Below, piece after piece: positions 17,586 through 28,263 of a stretch of DNA of 64,000 nucleotides. The position numbers and the translations under genes are program-made. Each line of letters starts with the position of its first letter. Position 1 is the first letter of the stretch. The stretch covers positions 620,001 through 684,000 of the forward strand of contig NC_007295.1 of NCBI RefSeq assembly GCF_000008205.1, read 5' to 3'. The DNA comes from Mesomycoplasma hyopneumoniae J. GTDB taxonomy: Bacteria > Bacillota_I > Bacilli_A > Mycoplasmatales > Metamycoplasmataceae. Under the pieces are notes generated by a model, which saw only the letters and a program-made list of their open reading frames with translations, was not told the DNA's origin and searched no databases.

Positions 17586-18587
17586 TTAGGGGAGAATTTC
17601 CTTGTCAGTTTCTCTCGGGATTAGTTGAACTTCGCGTATATCATTTTTTCCAATTAAAAATAGCATCAATCTTTCCATTCCTAAACCAAATCCAGAAGTA
17701 ATCATCGGAGTTTTTTCTTTCATTTCTAAATATCATTTATAATTTTGTGGGTTATTTTTGTGGTTTAAAAGGGATTTTAATGTTTCATTATAATCAAAAC
17801 ACCTTTCACCACTTCCAACTATTTCTCCGATTCCCATTAATAAATCTGAATTAATCGCAAAACCATCTTTACTTTTTTGATAAAAAGGTACATTAATTTC
17901 TGGAAAATTATCTAACCATAAAATTTTATCAGAAAAATAATTAATTAAAAATTTTTCACCTTTTGAATTTATATTTAAAAGTAGTTCGGTTCGATCGATG
18001 CCTTCTTTAAATTTTTCATCTAATATTTTTATAGCATTTGTAAATAATAAATTATATTGATCAAAGTTTAGTCACTTCAAAAGTCTTGGTACATTATTTT
18101 CATTAAAATAATTTAGTTCAGCGGAATGTGTTTTAACTAAATTTTTAACTAAATATTTTAGATAATTTATAATCATTTTTTTTGTTTCAACTAATGGTTT
18201 TTTTGTTTCAATCTCAAAATGATTAAATTGATGTAAATGTCTTTCATCAACATTTTCGCCACGAAATGTTGGGGCAATATATCCGACTGATTCAACATTT
18301 TTTGTTCTTAAAAATAATTCCAAATGAAATTGCATGCTGTCTGCTAAATAAAACTCAAAATTCGGATTATTTTTCGAAATAACTTTATAAGGTAGTGAAT
18401 CACTTCCGAGCCCCATAGGACTTGAAATACTTTGTGTTGTTATTGGACAATTTACTATTTTTACATTGTTATCGCGCATTCACTTGTATGTTAAAAAATT
18501 AATTTCTGAATAAATTGTTAATATTTTGGCATAACTTTCACTTGATATGTGCTTTATAAAATCATGCTTAAAATTCTTAAAATTCAC
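17586..18587 (-). CDS. AsnRS-like class II synthetase core lacking the anticodon-binding domain (possible asparagine synthetase-type enzyme)
   Basis: 333 residues starting at a GTG with AAGGAA upstream. It is a class II aminoacyl-tRNA synthetase catalytic core of the Asp/Asn subclass: motif 2 is TFRGENVDERHLHQFNHFE and motif 3 is GFGLGMERL followed by GKNDIREVQLIPR; GIGEIVGSGERCFDY and YKWYLEM match the asparaginyl enzymes. The usual N-terminal OB-fold that reads the anticodon (about 100 residues) is absent. Such truncated relatives are known to make asparagine from aspartate (archaeal AS-AR type) or to activate amino acids for other uses. It heads a three-gene operon with a peptidase fusion and a transporter. 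Whether a full-length AsnRS exists elsewhere in the genome cannot be seen here. Confidence 0.75.
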
Positions 18588-18798
18588 AGTTATTGAGTTT
18601 CCTTTTTTATATTTTTTTGCGTAGTAAGGAAATTCTAACAAAATTTTTAGTTTTTTAAAACAAAAGCAAAATTTTTAAAATTTTTTTCATAAATTAGTAT
18701 CAAACTTAATTATTAAAAAATAATTTTTAATTAAAAAAAATTAAGATTTAAGATTTTAAATTAAAATATTACCAAAAAAAATGTTCTAAACTTAGTTA

Positions 18799-18839
18799 GA
18801 GCTGTAATTTTTTAAAAATTTTTTTCAAAATCACAGCTC
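18799..18839 (-). terminator. Inverted repeat downstream of oppF, probable terminator
   Basis: Arms GAGCTGT and ACAGCTC, extended by A/T pairs on the inside, lie 11 bases after the oppF stop. There is no clean T-run behind it on the minus strand, so it may be an inefficient terminator or processing stem before the AsnRS-like gene. Confidence 0.45.
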
Positions 18840-18849
18840 ACAAACCACT

Positions 18850-21174
18850 TTAGCTTTGTAATTGTCAGGATTTTAGTTGTTTTTTTGTCCCATAGACAAA
18901 ATGATCCTCAGAAATCGCGAATTCCTCGATCACATTTGGATATTTTTGTTCCTCTAAATATTGATTATTAAATAAAATTGGGGTAAAAGGAATATGAGCA
19001 TTTGAAATTTTTGGTACTGAATTTAACAAATTAATTGTATAAGGATGGACTGGGTTTGCAAAAATTGCCGAAGTTTTTCCTTTTTCGACAATTTTTCCAG
19101 CATGCATTATTAAAACTTCATCGGCAATATATTCAACAACTGATAAATCATGGGCGATAAAAATTAGAGAAAGATTTTTTTCTTTTACTAATTTTTTTAG
19201 CAAATTAATAATTTGGGCCTGAATTGAAATATCAAGTGAAGCCACTGGTTCATCGGCAATTATAACTTTTGGTTCAACAATTAAGGCTCGAGCAATTGCG
19301 ATTCTCTGTCTTTGACCACCGGAAAATTCATGGGGATAACGATAGGCATATGATCTTAAAAGATTGACGCTTTCAAGTGCTTCATAAATCAATTCGCTTA
19401 AAACAAATTTGCGAATTGATTTTTTAAGAAAGAAAAATGGTTTGGTTTTCATTCCATAGAAAAGTTGGATATTTTTATAAATCCGATTTAAATTCTGCTG
19501 CTCAAAACCAAGCGATTTAATTATTGCCGTTTTTTCAAGAAAACGACTTTTTAAATTAGCAATTAACTCACGAAAATCGTGTTTGTGAGCTAGTTTTGAA
19601 CCAAAAACTCGATGAACTAGTTTAATTCTTTGCTCATATGACTGGATTTTTTCAATGAAATTAGTATAATTTAGCTTTTCAACATTGATTTTTTGCTCTT
19701 GTTTTGTTTTCCAAGAGGTATATTTTCTAATAAAAAGGTCTTTTTCTTCTTCATAAATTGCTTCTTTTTGGGCCAGTTTTTCTTTTAATTCATTGAGTTT
19801 TTCTAGATTTTCGGCTTGCGGACTACTTCTTTTTTTATTATATGAATATTTATTTTTAAATTGGAGAAATTTTGTTTGAAAATTTACTTTTTCTTGATAA
19901 GTTTTTTTACGATTTTGGGCAATTTCTTTTAAACCTTGAATATCCAAAATGATAATTTCGGTACGGATTAATTGACTAAATAATTTTGTATTTGTATAAT
20001 TTTTTTCATCTTTTTTATCGAAAGTCAAATTTTTATACTTTTCAATTTGACTTTTTTTGAAATTATTCATAATTTCAAATAATTTTTCAATCTCAGAAAT
20101 ATTAAGAAAGGAAAAAAGGTTTTTTTCAAGTAACAAAATATTTCTCCTATCAAGAAATTTGGCAATTTCCTTATTGATTATTGCTTGTTTTTTAAAAAAT
20201 GAATAATTTTTTAGATCTGTTGTTACTAGCGCTTTGTTATTTGCAATTTTATATTCATAATTAAATTCGTCAATATAGGAAGTCAACAAATTGTTTTGAG
20301 CGGTGAATTTGTCAATCTCGAGTTGGGCCTCTTTTTTTAAATTAAGCGCTTTTACATTTAATGTTTTAATGAAAAAAGCTTTTTCTTGCTTTATTTTTTT
20401 TAGCTGGTCTTCATAATCTTTTTTAGCACTGCGGTAGTCAAATTCGACTTTTGCTTGCTGTTTTTGTCGGTAAATTTTTTGGACTTCATAGAAATAATCA
20501 TATAATTTGGCCACATTTTCATAGCCAAGATTATATGATGAGCTAAATAATTTTTGTAATTTTTCAAAATAAAGCAAATAAGAATTAAAAAATTCGTTGA
20601 TTTTTGCCTCTGTGATTTTATCGGTAGAAATTTGCGCTAAATTTTCTTCTATTTTTTCAATCCGAGATTGCCAGAAATTAATGAAATCTTGAAATTCAAA
20701 GTTACGTTTTTCGAGCATTTCAAGTTCAATTTCAAGATATTTTTGTTCTAAAGTTTTGGCAAAATGGAAAATTAGATCTGATCAGTCAAGGAAAATATCA
20801 TCCATTTTTGACTTAATTATTCCGTTAATTACCAAAGTTTCTTTTAGAATGGAATAAACATTTTTCTGTTTATTTAGTGAAGAAAATGGATCTTGAAAGA
20901 TCATCTGCATATTTTTTCTTAAGAAAAGATTCTGTTTTTTTGATAGTTTTTTTCCAGAAATTACTTGATTTAAAAGTTGAACCTGACCCCCAAAATTTTC
21001 ATAAAGGCGAACAAGACAACGACCAATCGAGGTTTTTCCTGAACCGGATTCGCCAATTAGTGCTAAAACTTGGCCTTTTTTTAGCTCAATATCAATTCCA
21101 TCAACGGCTTTAATAGTCCCAAATTTGTTTGTAAAATATTTTTCTAATTTTTTTGTTTCAAGAGCAATTTCCAT
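18850..21174 (-). CDS. oppF: Oligopeptide ABC transporter ATPase OppF with large internal coiled-coil insertion
   Basis: 774 residues, more than twice the usual 310-330. The ATPase is split: Walker A GESGSGKTS at residues 41-49 and the Q-loop IFQDP at about 93-96 are followed by roughly 450 extra residues, then FSGGQRQR (about 617-624), Walker B IIADEP and the H-loop AHDLS. The insertion is rich in K, E, Q and aromatic residues with long predicted helices. Large insertions in OppF are known in mollicutes. The first codon overlaps the oppD stop (TAATG). With OppD it powers peptide import through OppBC. A TGA at 20779-20781 is read as Trp and joins what would otherwise look like two proteins. 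Confidence 0.9.
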
Positions 21175-22226
21175 TATAACACTTCTTTAAATAATTTTAT
21201 TCTTGTTTTTAGTTCTTGATTTAGTTCAACTTTTGGAGCTTTAGGATGGAGCAATCAAGTTGCAGCTTCATGAGTCTCAGAAATTGGAATTAGTGGAGGT
21301 TCTTTTTCAAAATCAAGTGCTAAAGCATATTCATTTCGTGGAGCAAAAGGATCGCCGGCTCCTAAATTTTTTAGATCAGGGGGAGAACCTGTAATTGTAT
21401 ATAGTTGATTTTCTTTGTTAGTCCCTTCAGGAATCGCCGAAATTAGCGCTCATGTATAAGGATGTCTTGGATCTGTGAAAATATCTTGGCGGGTTCCTTT
21501 TTCAACAACTTTTCCGGCATACATTATATAAATATAATCACAAAATTTTGCAACTATTGAAATATTATGGGAAATAAAAATAATTGCAATTTTATATTTT
21601 TCCCTGATCTCATTAAGTAAGGCTAGAACTGAGGACTGAACAGTTGGATCAAGTGCTGTTGTCGGCTCATCGGCAATAATAATTGAAGGTTGCTGAGCAA
21701 TTGTCATTGCAATTACGATTCGCTGTTTCATCCCTCCTGATAAAGTATGAGGATAAGAATTAAAACGTTTAGTAGCATTTTCAAGTCCAAAAGATTCAAG
21801 TAATTTAATCAAAAAGTCTTTCTTTTCTTGAATATTTTTAAAACGGCTATCATTTTTTAGCGCATCTAAAAGTTGTTTACCAATTGTTCTTGTCGGATTT
21901 AGTGCAACAAGTGGATCCTGGGGAATATAGCCAATTTTATGTCCTCTAATTTGTCTTCATTGCTTATCTTTTTGAAAATTAGTTACATCAATTCCATCAA
22001 TTTCGATTTTATCTGCGCTGGTTTTAGCAAAATTATTAATTCCTAAAAGTGCTTTTGCACTTACTGATTTTCCAGAACCAGATTCGCCAACAAAGGCAAT
22101 AATTTGACCCTGATAAAGACTTAAATCGATCCCTCTGATTACTTCAAGATATTCTTTTTTTCCAGTTTTAAAACTAATTCGGAGATTTTTTACTTCTAAA
22201 ATCCGCTTTTTTTGCTGATTTTCCAT
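21174..22226 (-). CDS. oppD: Oligopeptide ABC transporter ATPase OppD
   Basis: 350 residues with a normal ABC layout: Walker A GESGSGKS near residue 40, signature LSGGMKQR near residue 165, Walker B IIIADEPTTALD and H-loop ISHN. The C-terminal part has the GSPPDLKN and DPFAPRNEYA type segments seen in Opp/Dpp ATPases, though the usual Cys cluster for an iron-sulfur site is not apparent. It overlaps oppC by one base upstream and oppF downstream, so the whole set is translated from one message. It forms the heterodimeric motor with OppF on the cytoplasmic face of the membrane. Confidence 0.9.
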
Positions 22227-23383
22227 TATTTTCTTCCCCCAATTCTTGGATCAAGGACATCATGGATTCCATTTGCAATAAATCGAGAAGTAACTGCAAG
22301 AATTACTAAAATTATTGAAGGTAATAAAAGTGCCATTGGATTTTTATTAGCAAGTGAAACTGATGAATTAATAATAAGACCTAAATTAGGACTTGAATCA
22401 GGTCCTTCTTTAATAAATCCTAAAAAAGCAAGCGCGGCAACTGTTGTAATTGAAGCAAAAATACTTGCAATAAAAACAGATAATAATTTCCCGAAAATAT
22501 TAGGGAGAATATGATAGTAAATCTGACGTAATTTTGAAGCCCCAATTACTTTAGCAGCATAGACATATTCTTCATCTTTGACCATTATTGTATATAATCT
22601 TGCCTGATAAGCCGGTCTAGTTCAACCTGTAAGTGATAAAAGTAGAATCAAAGTGAGAGTATTAGGACCAAAAATTGCAATAAAAATAATAAATAAAATA
22701 ATTCAAGGAATTGATCCAAAAATATCAATAATTCTTAAAATCACATTATCAATTCAGGTGCCAATATGAAATCCAAGGTAGGTACCTAAAATAATTCCAA
22801 TTAAAAATTGGATTAGAGCAATTATAATTGCAATTCCTAGAGCATTTAAAGTTCCTTGTCAAGTTCTTAGTCAAATATCCCTACCATATTGATCGGTTCC
22901 AATAATTGAGACAAATTTTTTCCCATTTTCTAAAATTGACATTACCTGATAAGGATTTATTTGAATCTGCCAGCGATTTGGGAATAATTCAATTGTATCT
23001 CCTTTAATAAGTTGAATTTTATTTTCAAGTTCAATTGACCTAATTTTTTCTAAAATATCCGTGGATACCGTTGTTTTTATAAGACCTCAGCCACTTGGAA
23101 GTTGCTCATTTACAAGGACAGGATCGGCTTGTGAAATCGGTTTTGTTGAACTATAAGGACTTAAAATTACTGAAAAAATTGCAATAATTAAAAGCGATAA
23201 AAATAAAATTGTTGAAATCAGCGAAATTTTAGAGCGAAAAAATTTTAGAATTGCATCTTTTCAAAACTCAAGTATTCTTCCGGTTGAAATATAGTTTTTC
23301 TCAGAAAAACTTGCAGGTTTTAAAAGACTAATTTGCTCTTTTGTTAGATTATAGCGCTGGCTAAATTCTTTTGAACTAGGCAT
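22226..23383 (-). CDS. oppC: Oligopeptide ABC transporter permease OppC
   Basis: 385 residues. An N-terminal cytoplasmic tail of about 45 residues is followed by a first membrane segment, a large outside loop (about residues 75-170) and the five-helix permease core. The coupling region that docks on the ATPase is visible in EEYVYAAKVIGASKLRQIYYHILPN (shown here as the EAA-type loop around residues 270-290). Four-base-scale overlaps with oppB and oppD show tight coupling. It pairs with OppB to form the peptide channel. Confidence 0.9.
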
Positions 23384-24416
23384 TATTTTTCTCCTTTCTT
23401 GGATAATTTCTGATTTTCCAATTTTTAATTTTTTCTCATAGACTTATTGGTGATTTATTCCCAAAACTAATTCGTGGATCCATGAAAAGATAGACAAGAT
23501 CGCCGATGATATCAACGATTAAAGAAAGCGAGGTAAAGAAAATAATTGAAAACATCGAAATATTAACCTCGCCATCAAAAGCCGCGCTTACTAAAATACT
23601 TGAAGACCCCGGAATTCTAAAAAATTGTTCTAAAACAATTGATCCCGAAAGGAGAATTATATAAGAAAAAATTAGCGATCTTACAAGTGGAATTGCTGCA
23701 TTTTTAAGGACATATTTAAAAAATATGTCCATTTTTGATAGCCCTTTTGCTTTGGCAATTAAAATATATTCAGAAGATAAAACGGTAATTACCTGATTTC
23801 GAACAAGAAAAACATAACCTGCAACTGAGGTAATCGAAAAGACAAAAATCGGCGGAATCAGCGAGGCTAGTGCAGTTGAGATCCCATAAGTTGAAGGGTC
23901 TTTGAATTCAAAAGGAAGACCAATTTTAATTGCAATTAAAACTACAAAAGGAGCTAAAACAAACGAAGGAATTGCTACAAAAAAAGTTGAGATCCCACTA
24001 ATTGCTGCATCTTCGATCCGATCGCGGCGATAAGCAGCAACTGTTCCAAGAATAACTCCTAGAAAAGCACTAATTAAAAAAGATGGAAGAGAAACTAAAA
24101 TTGTATAACGTAAAGGGCCAAAAAACAAACTAGGAATTTGACCATCTTCACCGGTTTTATAAATCGGGCCAAAATTTCCTTTAAAAACTTCTGCTGTATA
24201 AAATCAAAGTCGGGCTAAAGTTGATTGATCAAAATGGTATTTTGCCCGTAAATCAGCAAGTTTTTTCCCTTGATCGGCTACTTTTGATCCTTTTTCAACT
24301 AAATCACCAAAAGGATCAGGAGAAAAATTAGCAAGTAAGACAAAAACAATTATATAAATTGCTAAAAATGTAATCAAAGCAAGTAAAAGCCGTTTAAAAA
24401 AGTATTTCAGCGCCAT
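23376..24416 (-). CDS. oppB: Oligopeptide ABC transporter permease OppB
   Basis: 346 residues. The N-terminus (MALKYFFKRLLLALITF) is the typical OppB first helix, followed by an outside loop and five more membrane segments; the EAA-type coupling loop is ILIAKAKGLSKMDIFFKYVLKN. The reading frame passes a TGA (Trp) at 23436-23438 and ends at 23376, overlapping the start of oppC by eight bases. It forms the translocation channel with OppC and receives peptides from OppA. Confidence 0.9.
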
Positions 24417-27232
24417 TATTTTTCTCCTTTTTTATTATTTTTTTCCCATTTTTCTTTTAAAGGTTTAATGACAATCATATCTGGGGGTGTAAATGCATCA
24501 TAAGTATCGTTTGCATTGGGAATTTCCAAGTTTGGATTTTGTAAAATTGCATAAGGGGTAGAAGAAAAAACGCTGACAAGATCGCTAAGGCCAAAACCTA
24601 AAAGCGAGGTAAGTTCGGCACTTAATTCAACAAGATCCTCATCAGAATTTTCTTCTTGAAAAGTCAAATTAAAAATTGCTGATTCAGCTAGAAAATCAAA
24701 ATCAATTAAATCACCTTTATTTTTGTTTTTAGCATTAAGTTCTTCGACAAAGTTTTTCCAAACTTTGATTTTTTTTCCTGGATTTTCTGGATCATCTTCT
24801 TCGATCACAGACCCAATTATATAATTTGTTAAATCCGGGGAAAAATGTTGATTATGCGCGCCAAAATCAGGGGCATTTGTAGCATCTTTTCATTCTTCAA
24901 ATTTGCGTATTCAACCTTTTTTTGCAAATTTATCAAAAAAATTTTTTGCTGCAAGGGCATATTTATAAATAAGGGGATAAGATTTTGCAATCTCAGAATT
25001 TTCGCCTCTTAGATAAATTGCTGAAAGCATTGCATAGCCAATGCCGTTTCTTTGAATTTTTCCATCTAAAACCGTTCCGATTCCGTTATAGTCATAACTC
25101 CAACCGCCAAAATCAAGCCCGCCCGTGCGGGTATATAAATAATTTGAGCGTCTTGCAAGGTCAGTAATTGGTCAGATTCGCTTGATTTTAAGTCGGGGAT
25201 CGAGACTTTCGATTGCATCAGCGGCATTATTTATTGCTGCAATTGTTTTACTTCCGGTATCAGTATATAAACTATGACTAGTTCATTCAACTTTTTCATT
25301 TGGGCCAAGTTTGTTATCCTGTCAAAATTTATCAAGAATTTTTTTCATTCTTTCTTTTAAAATGTCAAAATTTGGTGCTTGAAATTGTTTTTTGCCGTTT
25401 TTTACATTGGCAAAATTTTGTTCTCTTTCGGATTTAGGATCTTTTTGATAATAAATTTTACCTGTAGCATCAACTAATTTAATTGTATTTACTTTTTGGT
25501 AAAAATCACGGGGTGTTTTTGATTTTGGATTTGAATTTAGTTTATTATCCGGGGAGATAAAATTATATCAGGCAAGTTGTTGGGAGGTAATTGCTTGTGA
25601 GGTTGTATATAAATTTCAAGCATTAGCGATTATCTGGCGGAATTCCAAACTTGGACCTGAAATCAAGTGTTCAATAATTTTAGCACTACCCTCAGCGATT
25701 TCTTTAAGGGGAACACCAAAATTTAATCTAGCAAAATTATCATTGAATCCATAGTATTTCTCATCAAAACTCACACCCGTTTCGGCCTTAAATTTCTGCC
25801 TTAGAGAGCCTGGAACTAAAAGAGAATAATACCATTTATGAAGGTCGTTTTTACTTTCTTGCCGATTTAGTGTTCAGCCAAATTTTGCTTGATTATTTGC
25901 TACCAAATTTTTCTGGGACTCACTAAGACTATCAAAACCGATTGCATTAATTGTCTGTTCGCGATAAGAATTAAACTGGGAATCTGCAAAAGCAGAAGCA
26001 GATGGATATTTTGAATAAAGAACATTAATTTTCTTAAAAATATAAGGAAAACTTTCTTTTCAACCAGTCCGGGGAAAATATTCATTGATCATTCAGGATT
26101 GTTTATGTTGATCAAAAACTGTTGGAAGATAAGGTGAATTATAAAGTAAATCCTTTTTAAAATCCTGGCCATATCAATAAGCCCCGAATTTTAAAGCATC
26201 GCCTGTTTCCCCAAAACGGCCTACTAATTTTCCATCTTTTTCTTTTGCAAGTTCTTTTGTTCTTTTATCAATAAAATCGGAAGGAACTGGTCTAAGCATC
26301 CCTGAAAGAACGATTTTATCAATAAAACCATTGAAAAAAACCTTTTCTTTATTTGCTCCTTTTTGAAAAGTAAGTGCTTTTTGGCCTTTAAATTTTTCAA
26401 GACTACCTTGATATTCCTGAATATATTTATTTTCATCATCTAAATCTTTTGGATCAAGGCCAAAAAGTTCAAGGAGATAAAAATTAGTAATTGTATTAGT
26501 AAAATAATTTGATTTTGGATCATAATTAGGAATTTTTTCCTGTGCTAACTTGTCAATTTCTGGACTTCCGCCAAATTTTTCGCGCTCACTTGGAACCGAA
26601 AGTCGCTGACTGCGAAACCCATAGAAATAATCCCGCGGTTTTAGATAATATCCTGAAGGTTTTCCATCCCAAGTAACCCAGTTTATTTGATCTTTTAGAA
26701 AAAACTGAACTTTTTTCGCTTTTTCAAGCGAAGCAGCAAAAAATTCGGAATTAATTGAATTTTTTGCTGCTGAAGTCAATTTTATTACTAATGACTTCGG
26801 TTTTTGACCTGGTTTTAGATAACCTAATTCATGTTGATCACTATCAAAAACTAGTTGAGTTCCATCATTTTGAGTAACCAAAATTGCTTTAATATTCACA
26901 AGGGCATTTCAGGAATAGCTTGGTTGGCTTGGTTCATATATAAATCGCTTGTCTTTTTTGGTTTGATCAGCTGCTAAAACACCGTTTTTTTCAATTTTTA
27001 GTTCATTTTCATAAACTGTTTGGATCAAAAATGAATTATTAAAATAAAGTTGTGAACTAGTCAATGGCGATGTGAAAGTGTTATTAAAACTTTTAAAAGC
27101 CCCAGGTGAAGAAGTTGCGCTGTTAACATTAATATTAAATTCCTGCCGCTGCCAGGCTGGCTGAACCCCGCAGGATAAAAAACTAACTAATGAAGTAATA
27201 CTTAAAACTGAGCCAATAAATATTTTACCCAC
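24416..27232 (-). CDS. oppA: Oligopeptide-binding lipoprotein OppA
   Basis: 938 residues, longer than bacterial OppA (about 540) but typical of mollicutes. The start is a GTG with AAAGGAG upstream. A signal peptide ends in a lipobox SFLSC with the lipidated Cys21. The mature protein binds peptides outside the membrane; as in other mycoplasmas the extra length may carry further activity such as ecto-ATPase, which I cannot confirm from motifs. It is the first gene of oppABCDF and its stop overlaps the oppB start by one base. An 18-base poly-A tract precedes the ribosome-binding site (see regulatory entries). Confidence 0.88.
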
Positions 27233-27242
27233 TTTTTTCTCC

Positions 27243-27260
27243 TTTTTTTTTTTTTTTTTT
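27243..27260 (-). repeat. Poly-A tract (18 A on the coding strand) in the opp leader
   Basis: A homopolymer of 18 T on the plus strand sits between the hairpin and the oppA ribosome-binding site. Such tracts slip readily and could change leader spacing or expression between cells. Confidence 0.6.
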
Positions 27261-27266
27261 ACTAAA

Positions 27267-27347
27267 AAAATAAAAAAACTACTATTTTGAATAGTAGTTT
27301 TAAATTTTAAATGGTGAATTTACTATATCAAAACAAAAACTACTATT
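27267..27347 (-). promoter_or_regulatory. Attenuator-like leader of the opp operon
   Basis: Reading the minus strand, three arms occur in order: A (27335-27347, AATAGTAGTTTTT), B (27290-27301, AAAACTACTATT) and C (27275-27286, AATAGTAGTTTT). B-C forms a perfect 12-bp stem with a 3-base loop followed by TTTTTTTATTTTTTT, an intrinsic terminator facing oppA. B can pair equally well with A, which would break the terminator. This is the layout of a terminator/antiterminator switch. A -10-like TATAAT overlaps arm A (27345-27350), so the switch would only work from a promoter further upstream, e.g. 27448-27453. Confidence 0.5.
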
Positions 27348-27447
27348 ATAAATAAAGCAAAAATCTAACATTAAACTTGCGAATAATGTTATTTTTTACT
27401 TTATATTTATAAGTAAAATTTGTCTGCATTGTATTTCCTGTAAAGCT

Positions 27448-27453
27448 ATTATA
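27448..27453 (-). promoter_or_regulatory. Candidate upstream -10 box for the opp operon
   Basis: TATAAT on the minus strand within GCTATAATAGC. A transcript from here would include all three arms of the leader. A second candidate at 27345-27350 would start within arm A. Confidence 0.4.
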
Positions 27454-27530
27454 GCACTTTTTTTAAAAAAACCAAAAAATTTCAAAAAATTTTTTTTCTT
27501 GGTTTTTTTAAATTTTGTTTTATAATATTT

Positions 27531-27857
27531 AAAACAAAAATTGAAAGAGTAGTAAGGCCAGCCCAATTGCAATTTTTGCTTTTATATATTATAAATAAGG
27601 TGGAATTATAATTTTATATTTTCCCCGCCGGAAAAATGATCCTAAGCCTTGCTTCAGCTACTTTTGTAATTGGGGTTTCTTTTTCTATTAACGAAAGTAT
27701 ATGTAAAAATTCTAATAAATCAAGGTAAAAATAAAAAACCTTTGTTTTTATAGTGTTTTTTAAAATATTATCTTTAGAAACAAAAAATTAATGCCGGTTT
27801 TTTAGAAAAACCCATAAAAGATTTTTAAATAAAATTTCAAAAATCTTTTATGTTTTT
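27531..27857 (+). ncRNA. Candidate small RNA or very short gene
   Basis: A TATAAT at 27531-27536 is followed by an unusually G+C-containing stretch for this genome, including a stem GGTGG...CCGCC (about 27600-27630), an ATG at 27638 opening a 30-codon frame (MILSLASATFVIGVSF..., hydrophobic), and a strong terminator: arms CATAAAAGATTTTT (27813-27826) and AAAAATCTTTTATG (27839-27852) then TTTTT. Together these form a complete transcription unit of about 300 bases between the divergent opp and pdh operons. I do not recognise the RNA family; the short frame could encode a membrane peptide or be chance. Confidence 0.35.
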
Positions 27858-28224
27858 AAAATTATTAAAAAAAATTATATTTTTGTTAATAATTTTAAAA
27901 AAACGAAAAGAACCAAGAAATTACTAAGAAATTAAAAACTGCTTTTTTAATTAAAAATCGCAAAAAGCACTTAAATTACAGCACTTTTTTTACTTTTAGA
28001 ATTTTAGGACAAAAAAACAAAAAAATTTTTTTAAATTTCTTATTTTTTTTGATATAATTTAAATTCTAACCGTTTTGGATTTTTTTGAAAGCTTTGATTT
28101 TTATTTTTTGTTCTTTGAGTTTTAGTTTTTCCATAACATTAAATTATGCTAAATGAAAAATTTCCTTTTGTTTGGCCGTTTTTAATATATAATTATAATG
28201 TATATTTCTAATTATGAAAAACCT

Positions 28225-28230
28225 TATAAT
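28225..28230 (+). promoter_or_regulatory. -10 box of pdhC-pdhD
   Basis: TATAAT 33 bases before the pdhC start. Two further TATAAT boxes occur at 28194-28199 and 28053-28058. The rest of 27858-28263 is A/T-rich with no gene visible. Confidence 0.5.
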
Positions 28231-28263
28231 TTATAGTATATTTTAATAACTAGGGAAAACAAT

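Noticed and set aside
27542-27632. T-box leader upstream of pdhC
   Set aside because: GAAAGAGTAG and AAGGTGGAA loosely recall T-box elements, but the specifier domain, the full GGTGGNACC sequence and a suitable downstream gene are missing.
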